DNA from: Paraconiothyrium sp. Pb-2020
Taxonomy: Eukaryota; Ascomycota; Dothideomycetes; Pleosporales; Didymosphaeriaceae
DNA length: 64,000 bases
Assembly: GCA_022419385.1 (NCBI GenBank)
Contig: JAJUBI010000004.1
Coordinates: forward strand, 558,001-622,000
Reading direction: 5' to 3'
Below the pieces are notes generated by a model. The model saw only the letters and a program-made list of their open reading frames with translations, was not told where the DNA came from and did not search any database. Shown in pieces: positions 11,844 through 22,977 of this stretch. The position numbers were made by a program, and so were the translations under genes. Within the stretch, counting starts at the first letter, position 1; each line of letters opens with the position of its first letter.

Positions 11844-14378
11844 CTAATTACCAACACTGAGATCGGCCGAAAAGTCCCTTTTAATGGACAAGTCCAAGTA
11901 ATCCTCTTGGTTATTGATCTCGAGGCCTCTCTCGTTGGCTAAATGCAGTAGACAGATGAAACCGTATGACGTCGAGATCTCAGAAAGCGCTTTCGTTGGG
12001 TATACTGTTTTGAGACCATTTAAGACCTGTGTGAACTTCAAGGAACCGTCTACAGCCTTCGAGGCGACGTCGTCCCTTGCGTCTGCTGGGGGTGGCGATT
12101 CAATCTGTAGGAAGTCAGTAACTAGATGACGTCGATTCAGAAGAATAGAGCATACGTCTTCCAAGCCCATGCCGGTCCACAAGTTCTCTTTCAGTCGCTT
12201 GACATCCACCTTCTTTGCCTGACGCGCATAGTTCAGCATTATGGGACGCGGTCTGCCTATTTGAGTGACTAGCTGTTCTCCAAATGCACCCTCCTTAGTA
12301 GCTATAGCAGTACCCATGGATGACATGGGCACCAAGTTGTCACTGGTGGGAGGCGGCGAGAAGTGATCCCGCGCGTCAGCAAACGTTTCACCGTCGTCAT
12401 CCATGGCCCCAAGCATAGGCAAGGCACCATCCTCGAAGAAGTCGGCATCATAGTCATTCTGTGGTGCAGATTCTTTGTCGGCTGCTGCTTGTTCGTTTGC
12501 TATAGCTGCCCACTGTGCAGCATCAGGCTCGTCGCTGGGTGTTACGCTGGGCCTGTCAACATAGGTTGGTCGGTTGGCCCTTCGGGCGCCTAGTCGAACA
12601 TTTGGCTTCAGGAAGAGTCTGAGTAGTTGTCGTGAGTTGAAGTGCTTGTCATCTGGCGCCAGATTGCGTGTCTTTGATTTCCATTGCGCCTTGGGCAGCA
12701 TGATACTGGCCGCCGAGGTAGCTGGAGTGTAGAGTGCGTTTGCTAGTTCCTGACTCATCGGAGAAAGAAAATCAATTTTGAAAGGCTCCTTCTCTTTACG
12801 TTTTGTGGGAACAGTAGTTTTGCCAACATCTTTGACCCGACGGATGCGCCAGTGCTCAGGGCCAGCCCAATTCTTCTTCAAGGCCTCATCGAAGTAACTT
12901 AGGATGTTCTCCTGCTCTTGTCCCGGTTTCTGGGCGTGCGTCAGGCTGTAGGGATCATCGGCATTGAGGTCACCGTCGCCTCCTTCACCGCCTTCGTCGT
13001 CGCCTTCACCCACTTCTATGTTGTGAACGCGTGCTTGCGGTTCGAGAGCAATTTGATTGGCCCACAGTTCACCACCCTCTCCGAAACCGGTTTCTGGAGG
13101 AAGGTTGAAACCGACATCGTCGTTATCGCCGAAGTCTGGGGCAATGTCGCCATCAAGAAAGACACCGGATTGATTTCCATCTTCATCGTCATCCTGCTGT
13201 TTCGGTTCTTCATCCTCCTCGGGGGCTTTGAGGAATGGCAAATCCATTGACGCGTTGGCGTCTCCTAGCTCGAAAGTCTTCATGGAAGGGCAAATATCTT
13301 GGTCGTCTAACCGTGACAGGTCGGGAAAGTACATGGCAGCTAGTCCCGAAATGTCGATAACAGCATCTTCAGACGGCTCTTCAGTCTCTTCCTCTTCCTC
13401 TTCCAGCTCTCCCATACCTTCTGGTGCAGGTGTCTCCCTGGATGGTTGTGTAGCATCCTTGATATCGTCGCTGCTGTCGAAGACAATCCTGCCGTTGCTA
13501 TCAATGGACAAATGATTCAGAAGCAGACCCTTGGCGCCGCCTTCATCAAAGTCTGCAGAGGCTTTTTTGAACAATGGATCAACAGATAGATCGAGATCCA
13601 TTTTCTTGTTCTGGAGCTGCTCGAATGAGTCCGCCAGGTTCGACTCCTTCGCACGCGGTGCCCGCTTTTTCTTCTTCTTTTGACCGTCTTCGCCTTCTTC
13701 GCCCTCCTCATCTTCATCGCCCGAACCTTCGGCATCGCCTCCGCGTTTCTTCTTGTTTCCGCTTTCTGCTAGACCGCTGAGTAGTTTGCTCGTATCTGTA
13801 TTGATGCTGTCCACTCTGCTGGTGTAGATCTTGACGCAGCCGTCCAGTGTGACACTTGCTCTCTGGAAACTGATGCCGTCGCCCTCCTTTAAAAGAGACA
13901 TGTCGTGGAAATAGTCGATCAGCGCGAAGTTGAATGCGTTGTTTGCGTTGATTTTCTGCCATCGGTCAGTCCAACGTCCGTTCCAGTCTACGGGAACAAT
14001 CCTCTGCCTACATTGTTTGTGGCCAATTCGATCCATTGGTCCCAGTTGGCTAGTAATGGTACGGGTCGCTTCATGGGCGTAACGGCGGTTCCGGTGACAT
14101 CGGGCATTTCTATGTCTTCTTCTATCGCAGGTGTGTGAGGACTATCCTGGGCTCCCAGCGACTTCCGCTTTCGATTCGGCGTCGCAGAAGCTCGCATCGA
14201 CTCTCTCCGTAGTTGCGCATAGCGACGGCTCGCTTTCTCTTGCTTGTCGTCGTTCAGCGGTACTCTGCACAGCGAGTCAGCCTTCTCGTCACACGTCTTG
14301 AGGACGGCGAGCGCACTTGGTCGTGGAAGATCTCTGCGGCGTGGCCGACGCATTGGATGACGAGCTGGTGCGCGGCAT
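11844..14378 (-). CDS. BRN1: Condensin complex subunit 2 (kleisin, Barren/CAP-H/Brn1)
   Basis: Model: complement(join(11844..12104, 12156..13955, 14012..14264, 14317..14378)), 791 aa. The kleisin links the SMC2/SMC4 ATPase heads in condensin for mitotic chromosome compaction. Family marks are the N-terminal VPLNDD...KASRR start, FNFALIDYFHDM (SMC-binding region), long acidic linkers, and the C-terminal winged-helix end FICLLHLANERGL. The ATG at 14378 is preferred because splicing the 52-nt intron 14265-14316 yields STTKVPLNDD, matching the family; the longer open frame from 14353 would read through that intron. The 51-nt gap 12105-12155 is a stop-free, in-frame intron (donor GTATGC, branch CTGAC, acceptor CTACAG). 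Divergent from the exchanger gene at 14855. Confidence 0.9.
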
Positions 14379-14854
14379 TTCGGGCGTGTGTCGTGGATAG
14401 TCTGCAGGTGGTATTGTTTACCGCGTCCTCACCCGCAAACACCGTCAACACGCCAAGACACGTGCGCGCCAGTCGCGCCTTCCCCACCGCCGCCACAAGC
14501 ACTCGCCACACGTGGCTCAGCACGACGTCGCAGGCTCCCTAGAAGCTTGATTGTTGGTCGTCGTATGCCGCTGGCGTTACATATAAACGCTGCACTCGTC
14601 GCTCGCAGGCCGTTCGCGCTTGAGTCCTCCATCGCACTAGCCAGACCTCCATTCTTATCACTCCCGCCCTGCGCTCTGCGTCTGCGTAACCCTCTGCAAG
14701 TCGTCACAAGCGCGCACCTCGGCATCCGCACGTTGCGACGACATCATTGAGGGCTGCACCAACCTCGTAATCGAGACCTTATCGCCACAGAGGTGGTGTC
14801 GTCAAGCTACAGCGAACCCTACAACCGCGAAAGTTATGGTAAGATGAGGTGACA
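14379..14854. promoter_or_regulatory. Divergent promoter region, BRN1 / cation exchanger
   Basis: 476 bp between two divergent starts. GC-rich, with no clear TATA element. Open frames here are chance frames. Confidence 0.4.
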
Positions 14855-17800
14855 ATGAGTTTCCCACCTGCTCCAGAGCACTTCACGATGCGCCGGCGCC
14901 CCCGTTACTCTGCGCGCCCGTTTGCGCTCACGATATTGGCGGTCTCGATACTGGTCTTGCTGGCTTGGGTCAAGACTGGGCGTGAGAATAAGCCAAACAC
15001 GGATTTCGCGTACAGTACTGGGTTTTCGAAAAGAGATGTTCTGAGACGAGATGAAGAATGTCGGATGGTACATCAAGCGAAGGACAAGTGCGCATTTGTT
15101 CGAGAGAATTGTCCAGACGAAGAGGCCGGTATCTTCTCATATCTCACGCTGTACTACTGTCGCCTTCCGCATGCGAAACCGGTCGCATTCACTATTCTCG
15201 TGTTATGGCTTGCGCTTCTCTTCAGCACCATCGGCATCGCTGCGAGCGACTTCTTTTGCGTCAACCTGAGCACCATCGCCAACCTATTGGGTATGAGCGA
15301 GAGCATGGCAGGAGTTACCTTCCTAGCGTTTGGCAACGGAAGTCCGGATGTGTTCTCTACCTTTGCGGCCTTCAACACCAACTCCGCCAGTCTCGCCATT
15401 GGGGAATTGATAGGAGCGGCAGGTTTCATCACTGCTGTTGTGGCAGGTTCGATGGCTTTGGTACGGCCATTCAAAGTCGCGAGGCGAAGCTTTGTTCGGG
15501 ATGTGGGTTTCTTCATTGTAGCCGCCACCTTCAGTATGGCCTTCATCTGGGACGGGAAGCTGATGCTGTGGGAATCATGCACTATGGTCGGCTTTTATAT
15601 CTTTTACGTGTGTTTCGTCATGGTGTGGCACTGGTGGCTAGGGCGCAGGAAAGCCCGAAGACTCAGGGCTGCCGCAATGCGAAGCCACTACGTCGTTCCC
15701 GGCGATGAAGAAGAAGAAGTCCCTCAGGAGTACCATGACGAGGATGACGGACCCACGAATGCAGGTCGGCCTAGCTTGTCGCGAGGTGTATCTGCCGATG
15801 ACTTCGCAGCCCTTGAACGTGATGATCGTAGGGATTCTTTGGAGGCAGACGAAAACGAAGAGATGCGCGAAAGATGGTTAGGGGAGTTGAACGACAACAT
15901 GCGTGTCAATAGACCACCGATTGGACGTAGACGAAACACTCACACACCCATCCGGCCTAGTTTGGTCGGTGCACTCGAATTCCGCGCGGTACTATCATCT
16001 CTTCAAAAATCTAGGAACATTCAGACGATTCCAATCAACCTGCGCCGATACTCCGACGATCCAACATATACTACCGCACAACAGCAGGACCTCATATCGA
16101 CTACCTCAGATCCTGCACCACGACCACCATATGACGTTGAACAAGGACCTTCCGAAGAAACTCCCCTAGTCACCAGACCTACTTTAGAAGTACAGAGACA
16201 TTTGCCTAATCGTCTGAGAGCAGTTTCTGCCAACGATGTAGATAACACCCGCTTCGATCCTGAGAGTTTACGTCCTGGAGCGGTTCCTACATTTGACTTT
16301 GGCCCGGCTTCGCCAGAGGATAACAAAGATCAGAACGCTGCTGATCTACAACCACCTCCATCCCCAGTCATATCGTTGTCACCACCGGCGTCAGAATATG
16401 ATTTATCGGCACCAAGTGCTGTAGTTCCGACATCTGTTCCAAATCCGACTCCCAATCTGCTGGCACCTCCAACTTGGGACGGGTCCGGATCTACGGTGCG
16501 CTCGGTGAATACCACTCCAAGCCCATTATCATCACCTATCGTGGAGTCTGTGGCACCGTCGCGCCCACAGCCCAAGCTGATTGTACCGGGCTCTGCCTCG
16601 CCTCCGATCCCCTTTCCGGCGTACACAGACTACCCAGGCTCCGCTCATAGTTCCAGGGCTCCGAGCCTTCGTCTGCCCCCTCCTAGCGTCTCTGCTGCCT
16701 CTCTCTCGTCCGATTATTTCGCGGACCATATCATGGAAACCAGCGATCGTGCCAAAGTCCCCCGTTGGTGGCCATCCACCGTGGTACCGCCACCTAGCAT
16801 TCTTCTGTCGACTTTGTACCCTACCCTGTGGAATTGGAGGGACAAGAACATATGGGATAAGATGCTCGGCGTTGTTGCAGCACCAAGTGTATTTCTACTC
16901 ACAATAACCTTGCCGGTAGTAGAACACAGAGATGACGCAGATGACGCAGATCCAGCATCTGTGACCAATCTCAGTCTTCCTGATGGTTTGACATCAGTCA
17001 ACGGGAGTCTGTCAGCACATCATCGCAGCATGGTCTCGGGGCTAGATGCCGAGAATCCCTTAAGCGAAAATTGTGGCAGAAACCACAGCGTGATTCCCAT
17101 TGGAAAAGCTGATGCCACCGGCAGAGCTGGCAATACTGTCACGAATTCGTCTGGCCAGCCGCAGCAAATTATACCCACGGCCGAAAGAGCTATCATGCAG
17201 TCGCCCGAGCAACTTCCGACTGCAGCACCCTCGTCTGGGCCGAAGACGTGGAACAGATGGCTCGTCATCATTCAAACCTTTACAGCACCCTTTTTCATCG
17301 TCCTCATAGTGTGGGCGAATACGGAGCTCGAGCACCCACGTGCGCTTATTCGCCCAACGATGTGGTCTCTTCTCGTCTCACTCTGCACGTTGGGTTTCCT
17401 TCTCATGACGACGACAGCCTCACGACCACCACGATGGCGCTCGGTGCTTTGCTTCCTAGGTTTTGCAGTGAGTATTGCTTGGATCAGTTCCATCGCCAAC
17501 GAAGTGGTAGGGGTGCTCAAGACGCTTGGGGTCATCTTGAACATGAGTGATGCTATTCTGGGACTGACGATTTTCGCGGTCGGGAACTCTCTAGGAGACT
17601 TCGTGGCTGACATTACGGTGGCGCGGCTTGGGTTCCCGGTCATGGCACTCTCAGCATGCTTTGGAGGCCCGATGCTGAACATCCTCCTCGGTATCGGGCT
17701 GAGCGGATGCTGGATCATCCTCAAAGGCGGTCGACATGACCATGCAAAGCATCCAGACAAGCCCATCAGGTTCAAGCCGTACCAGATCGACATCAGCACC

Positions 17801-17980
17801 ACGCTGGTCATATCTGGGGGTACCTTACTTGTGACCCTGGTCGGGCTTTTGTTGGCAGTACCATGGAGACGGTGGAAGATGGACAAGACGATTGGCTGGG
17901 GCCTGGTGGCGCTCTGGAGCATCAGCACAGTTGTCAACGTGGTCGTCGAAGTGTTGGGCGTCAGTAGCAGTGTAGGTTAA
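14855..17980 (+). CDS. Sodium/calcium exchanger family membrane protein (Ecm27/NCLX type)
   Basis: Single exon, 1041 aa from the ATG at 14855 (two codons upstream is only GTG). There is an N-terminal membrane segment near residues 15-33, then two exchanger halves separated by a disordered cytosolic loop of roughly 400 residues. The alpha-1 repeat holds GNGSPDVFSTFAAF (from residue 160) followed by GELIGAA; the alpha-2 repeat holds GNSLGDFVADITVARLG (from residue 910) and FGGPMLN. Paired inverted repeats with these acidic/Asn residues form the cation-binding site of CaCA antiporters. The family exchanges Ca2+ for Na+, K+ or H+, and fungal members of this branch sit in internal membranes. The loop is rich in Ser/Pro and probably a phosphorylation target. 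The exact ion is not predictable from sequence alone. Confidence 0.9.
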   Translation: MSFPPAPEHFTMRRRPRYSARPFALTILAVSILVLLAWVKTGRENKPNTDFAYSTGFSKRDVLRRDEECRMVHQAKDKCAFVRENCPDEEAGIFSYLTLYYCRLPHAKPVAFTILVLWLALLFSTIGIAASDFFCVNLSTIANLLGMSESMAGVTFLAFGNGSPDVFSTFAAFNTNSASLAIGELIGAAGFITAVVAGSMALVRPFKVARRSFVRDVGFFIVAATFSMAFIWDGKLMLWESCTMVGFYIFYVCFVMVWHWWLGRRKARRLRAAAMRSHYVVPGDEEEEVPQEYHDEDDGPTNAGRPSLSRGVSADDFAALERDDRRDSLEADENEEMRERWLGELNDNMRVNRPPIGRRRNTHTPIRPSLVGALEFRAVLSSLQKSRNIQTIPINLRRYSDDPTYTTAQQQDLISTTSDPAPRPPYDVEQGPSEETPLVTRPTLEVQRHLPNRLRAVSANDVDNTRFDPESLRPGAVPTFDFGPASPEDNKDQNAADLQPPPSPVISLSPPASEYDLSAPSAVVPTSVPNPTPNLLAPPTWDGSGSTVRSVNTTPSPLSSPIVESVAPSRPQPKLIVPGSASPPIPFPAYTDYPGSAHSSRAPSLRLPPPSVSAASLSSDYFADHIMETSDRAKVPRWWPSTVVPPPSILLSTLYPTLWNWRDKNIWDKMLGVVAAPSVFLLTITLPVVEHRDDADDADPASVTNLSLPDGLTSVNGSLSAHHRSMVSGLDAENPLSENCGRNHSVIPIGKADATGRAGNTVTNSSGQPQQIIPTAERAIMQSPEQLPTAAPSSGPKTWNRWLVIIQTFTAPFFIVLIVWANTELEHPRALIRPTMWSLLVSLCTLGFLLMTTTASRPPRWRSVLCFLGFAVSIAWISSIANEVVGVLKTLGVILNMSDAILGLTIFAVGNSLGDFVADITVARLGFPVMALSACFGGPMLNILLGIGLSGCWIILKGGRHDHAKHPDKPIRFKPYQIDISTTLVISGGTLLVTLVGLLLAVPWRRWKMDKTIGWGLVALWSISTVVNVVVEVLGVSSSVG

Positions 17981-19577
17981 GACGAGCCCGTGACGCGTGT
18001 TTCATACGCGGACGGCTCAGAGGCAATCACAACGCTGTTCTGGATAGCTTCAATGTAGCCCCATTTCCAGTTCTCTGACGCAGACGTTCAACCGGTGAGC
18101 GGAGCACGCCAATTCACGCCAATGCAGCAGCGCGGGCGGGAACACGGGCGATGCGGGCTGTGGTAGGCCACGGAGCGGTAGAGGTATGGGCAGGCGGCTC
18201 ACACGTGGCCCACGGGGAGTGTGCACACTTGATTAAAATTCCATGTTGGGCTGCATGGCGGATGCGTCGAGGCTCCGCTGCTGCAAGAGGCGGCATCGAT
18301 GCAGGTGTTTTGGGCTCGAGTGGCTGCTGGAGGCGGTAAGGCGCGGCCTGAGTGGGACGGGGGCGAGCAATGGGAGCGCACCACGTCTGAAGGGAACTGA
18401 AGGAACGGCCGCCGTCGCCAGGTTTTCTGGGCCCAGAATATGACTCCGCTGGCCAAGCTCCGGTGTGCAGCAATAAATAAGGGCAAATCGGGCAAGCAGG
18501 AGGTCGCTCTTGCATACTCTCCACGCCTTGTTGCCTGCACGCTCTCTGCCCGCCGGCTCCTCGACTCTCCCGCGCTCGTCGCCCCGTGCATCCCCCGTCT
18601 TGCGCCAGACTCCCTGCTATGTCAAATTCAGCCTCCAACTTGACGCATTGTTACTTGTTGTTGATCCGCAGAACCCGGCGCAGAAGACTGCTACTTCCAT
18701 GAGCAGCGTGCCCGCGCACCATTCCAGCCCACAATCCCCTCTGTTCCCGTCCATATCTCGCAGCACCACAGCAACCGGTGCCGCCCTGCACTGCCTACAC
18801 AGCGAGCCACTGAGCATCGCCGCCGCTGACTGAGGCCTGCCGTTGCTCTGCACTGCACCGTGCGACCGCCCCACTTGCTCGTAAAGGGTGCGCCGTCCAC
18901 TTGACATCCTGCCAAACCGCGCCTGATCTGCGGCCTCGGATCGCACGTCGTCATCCTGCCTGGCAGCCCGCCGTTCGGCCATCCACCCCTCCCTCCCTCT
19001 CACCGTCCCGTCCCACGCCGCCCGCACTGGTGCTTGCGCCGTCATCGATTGCTTCGGCCCCCAGCGCAGTAACCGCACCCCCTTCCGGGCCTAGCTGCCG
19101 CCTCTCAAACAGCTCCCTTGGGCACCCAAAACGAGCGGCAAGGGAGTTCGGACCAGGATCAGCCCAGTCCACGCCTCAGTCGGCTCCTGCGACGAGGTTT
19201 AGCCCAGCATCGAATCACACCCCTCAGCCTTACAGCAGCCGCTGCCCTCTTCAAGTCCTCCAACCCCGCCCGTGCCCGAGACTGCATCTCCCTCCGCGCC
19301 CTCGTCCGCCGCCCGCCGCCTCTGTCCAATTTGCTGCTGCGCGCCGGACGGCCCTCCGCCTCTGTTTACAAACACGGCGCAAGCTTGAGCACCGTCCATC
19401 TCCCCGCCGACTCCAGGCCGAGCGAGGTCAGCAAACATCACCCCGCCCAAGGCGCGCAAAGGCCTCTACAGGACACAGGTCCGTCTCTACACCTTATACC
19501 GCACCGCAACGTTACCGCACCCGCGCTCTCTCTGGTAGAAGGCGCGAGTACGGTGACGCCTGAAAAATACCATCCTC
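17981..19577. other. Long intergenic region, probable promoter and 5' UTR
   Basis: 1.6 kb upstream of the ubiquitin-like-domain gene, strongly pyrimidine-rich from about 18500 on. Long open frames exist on both strands but are low-complexity Pro/Arg/Ser reads caused by base composition. Confidence 0.5.
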
Positions 19578-22084
19578 ATGCCGTTAGTCATAGCTCTTCC
19601 TCATCAGCGCGCTGCCTCGCACTCGTCCCCGCGGTCGCTTTCGCGCCGCCCTGCCCGTACTCGTCGAGCCCCTTCTGCTTCCTCCTCCCGCATTTCTCGC
19701 ACTACCAGTGCCTCCACCATCTCGATCTCTCCTGCACGCACTGTTTCGCTCTCTCCCTCCCGCGAAGACCGAGGCGACACTAACGTCGAGATTCAATTTA
19801 GGAGAAACATCACCATCAACAACTCGACTGGTGCTGAGCACCACTACACCTTCACCGACGAAGAGGAAGATTCCTCGGGTGTCCAGGTCTCGTCAGGCAG
19901 CCAGGAGTACTCAGACTCCGAGGAAGAGGACGACGAGGAGTGGGACTACATTGACGAGATCGAGCCCTCGGACTCGGCTTCACGTCCAGCGCGAGTGAAG
20001 CACCACACCGTCACCGCGCCTGCCCCTCCCTCCCGACCCGCCCAAGGCCCCCGCCGCAAGTCTGCACGGCACACGCCTGTCCACGAAGACGCTCGCCATA
20101 GGTCCCGCAGCCGGCACAACCTAGAACACGACGCGAGGCCGCGGCGGCGAAGGCCTCAATCCGTCCATTCGGAAAGTCTGGACAGCCACGACGATTACCC
20201 CTATGGCCCTCCACGGCCGGGGCCCTCTCCGCATCATCCTCACGACCAGTGGGCGCACGTTCCTCAGCAACCCACCCCCAGTGGCTATGCGCCCAGTATG
20301 ATGTCTGACCCGCGATACAACCACTTCCAGGGCGGTCCACCTGGACCGCCTTCCGCGCCTGATCAGCTAGTACCCTTTGGAGGACGTCCCGATCAATACG
20401 GATACAATGCGAACCCATTTGCCCCGGGAGGTGGAGGCCCCAACCCTTTCGCCTCACCTCACGCTGGCGCGGGAGCCAATGGCTACTTTGAGGGCCATGG
20501 ACACGCGGCACACGGAGGCAGACGAGGCCATCGCAACTCTATGCCTCCGCCTGCCCCCAACGAGATGGCCGCAATGATGCCATATGGCTACGGCGGCCAA
20601 GGATACTACCCTCCCTACGGCATGCCTCCCTACGGTGCGCCTGGTGGCATGCCCGGCATGCACCCTATGTATCCGCCGCACCCGCCTCGTGATTACAGTC
20701 CTCCGCATCACCGATCTCGGTCAGGAAAGTCTACCCCCGCGCACCATGAGGAACATGTGCAGGCCCCACCTCCACCACCATCCGCTCCACCACCGCCCCA
20801 GACTGTCGCGGTGATGCCCCCTCCTCCTCCTCCTCAAGCCTTCATGCCACCCCCTCCAGACCCTCAAGAGAACCATGTGCTCAGCAAACTTGAGATGCTC
20901 TTGCTTGGCAAACAGGAAATGGAGGAGAAGAAAGCCGAAGACGCAAAATTCTCCCGCCTAGAGCAATTGCTCATCGAACAGCAGCAAGCACGCATCGAGA
21001 AGGAGGCAGCTAAGCGGAAGGCCGCCGAGGAAGCTGCTGCTGCTGCCGCTGCGGCCAAATTGAAGGGCGACGAGGACAAGCTTGAGAAACTCGAGAAGCT
21101 TATCCTGGCCCAGAAGGAGGAGCAGCTGAAGCGCGAGGAAGCTGTAGAAGCAGCCCGCAAAGCCGACAAGGCCGAAGCGGACGCAAAGGTGGCGAAGGAA
21201 GCCGCTGAGGCGGCAGCCCAAGCCGAGGCAGCAGCGAAATTATTAGATGCCGCGAAGGCAGCTCGGGAAGAAGCTGAGAAGAAGGCGGCCAAGGAAGCAG
21301 AAGAAACGAAAGCTGCGCACGAAAAAGCCCTCGAAGAAGCCAAGAAAGCCCAGGAGGAGCTTGAGAAGGCTAAGAAAGCTGCCGAGGAGGAGGCTGCGAA
21401 GTTGAAGCCGTCAGATGCACCGAAACCTCCGATCAAGTTCAAGGATGCAGTCGGCCGCAAGTTCAGCTTCCCTTGGCACCTTTGCAAGACATGGAAGGTA
21501 TGATGTGAAGTCCCCTAGCCCCAGTTCTACAGCTAACATGACCCTAGGGAATGGAAGAATTGATCAAACAGGCCTTCCTTCATGTCGATGTCATTGGTCC
21601 CCACGTACACGAGGGCCATTATGACCTCGTTGGTCCGGATGGCGAAATTATTCTGCCCCAGGTATGGGAGACCATGGTGCAGCCCGATTGGGCAATTACG
21701 ATGCACATGTGGCCTATGCCTGAACCCCCGCCACCACCGCCTCCGCCTGTGGAGGTACTTCCACCACCTCCCCACCACGGTCCTCCTCCGAAGGGCGGGA
21801 AGCCCAAGAAATCGGGCAAGAAGCGTGAGTCCGCTCACATTGTCATCCCTCCGCCTCCACCGATGATGATGCCCGATCTGCCGCCGCCGCCGCCTCCTCC
21901 CCCAGGTCCCCCGATGGGCGCACCAGGTATAGAGATCATGCCAATCCACCCAACGCCCAGCGTTGCCGGATCACGTCCTCGAGTGAAGAAAGCCGCGCCA
22001 TCGGGGTTTATGAAGTGGGCGGCTGGGGGCGGCGGCTCTGGTCGCTCATCGTCTGTGAAGAAGGCGAAGAAACCTGCTTCATAA
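19578..22084 (+). CDS. Disordered protein with fungal ubiquitin-like (ULD) domain
   Basis: Conservative model: join(19578..21497, 21548..22084), 818 aa. Order: Ser/Arg-rich start; acidic stretch near residues 95-135; Pro/Gly/Tyr-rich low-complexity region to about 430; a long Ala/Glu/Lys coiled coil about 440-610; then the fungal ubiquitin-like domain (FKDAVGRKFSFPWHLCKTWKGMEE... to ...WAITMHMWPMP) at about 620-690, split by the 50-nt intron; finally a Pro-rich, basic tail. The C-terminus is uncertain: 22170-22249 encodes a convincing extra peptide (LDVEWDRAEDENVRIVRRYR...) ending in TAG, so the true gene probably splices around the stop at 22082. Role unknown; the ULD domain suggests protein binding. 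Confidence 0.8.
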
Positions 22085-22169
22085 TCAGGACCCTTATCCT
22101 TTCGCTAACATATCGCCTCCGCAGAAGAAGAATGTCTTGTCATGTGAGGGCCTGCTGACCTTCACACAG

Positions 22170-22249
22170 TGCTCGACGTGGAGTGGGACCGAGCCGAAGA
22201 CGAAAACGTTCGCATTGTCCGAAGGTACAGGAGATACGACTATTACTAG
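22170..22249 (+). CDS. Probable missed terminal exon of the ubiquitin-like-domain gene
   Basis: The frame reads (xLDVEWDRAEDENVRI...) and stops at 22247-22249; it is preceded by a branch-like CTGAC and a CACACAG acceptor ending at 22169. A phase-compatible path is exon 2 ending at 22054 (donor GTGAAG), a 19-nt exon 22125-22143 (acceptor CCGCAG after a CTAACA branch) and then this exon. The last intron would then be only 26 nt, which is shorter than usual, so the exact path is unsettled. The peptide itself looks too ordered to be chance. Confidence 0.5.
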
Positions 22250-22977
22250 TCTGTATTTCCAGAATCCCTTTCGCATGTCTCGTCTCTGGTTGGGTCTCTC
22301 AAAACGTTGGGTGGTGTGGATGGCGTGGGTTATCCCATTGCAGGTCCATTCCTATTGTTTCTATGTTTTCTTGTTTTCGGTCAAGATAATTTACGTTTTA
22401 GCGTTTCGTTTTCTGTTGTTTCCCTTGCTTTGTCCTTCTGCTCCCTTGACCGTGGACACTTACTGTCTTGATCTTGTAACATCTTGTCTGGCATACTTAT
22501 CGGTCAGGTGTCTGGATCACTCGTGCGGGTACTTGGGGGCGGTGGGTTTGGGAAAAGTTCAGATACCACTTTTTTTTGTTTGTTTGACATTTTTGGGTTT
22601 GCGCTTGGAGTTCGAGTTACGCCTTTTTGAATGCTTTTGCTGCTCGTCTGGTAAGGAGAACCGGCGACGGAACGAGGATGAAGATGACGAATGCATGGAG
22701 GCATGGATGATTTATGTCAATGAGGTGTGGTTCATCGCTGATGTTGGCGAGCGTTTGGTTTGAATGGTTTTGTTGATGATTGTGGCGTTTTAGCGTTTTC
22801 GTTAGTTTATCATCGAGTGTAGAAGAATAGGAGAAGGTCCACTCAGGCTGTGTGTTAATGTTCGAGTGATACTGAAAGGTGACTAAGATTTGACGTATTG
22901 TCTATTATACACTAACGGTGCTTCTTGAGGCTCGAGTAGCAGGTGTACGTACAAAAAGCATCACACACTCTGATCCT
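22250..22977. other. Convergent 3' region
   Basis: T-rich 3' flank between the ubiquitin-like-domain gene (+) and the epoxide hydrolase gene (-). A 208-codon open frame here starts at TTG and reflects T-richness. Confidence 0.5.

Noticed and set aside
18901..19563. 220-codon plus-strand frame upstream of the ubiquitin-like-domain gene
   Set aside because: Low-complexity Pro/Arg/Ser product of a pyrimidine-rich leader; a competing frame overlaps it fully.
20864..21487. 207-codon minus-strand Ala/Ser-rich frame
   Set aside because: Mirror image of the Ala/Glu/Lys coiled coil on the plus strand.
22137..22763. 208-codon plus-strand open frame
   Set aside because: It begins at TTG, reads Phe/Leu-rich because of T-rich 3' UTR, and conflicts with the more convincing exon frame at 22170-22249.
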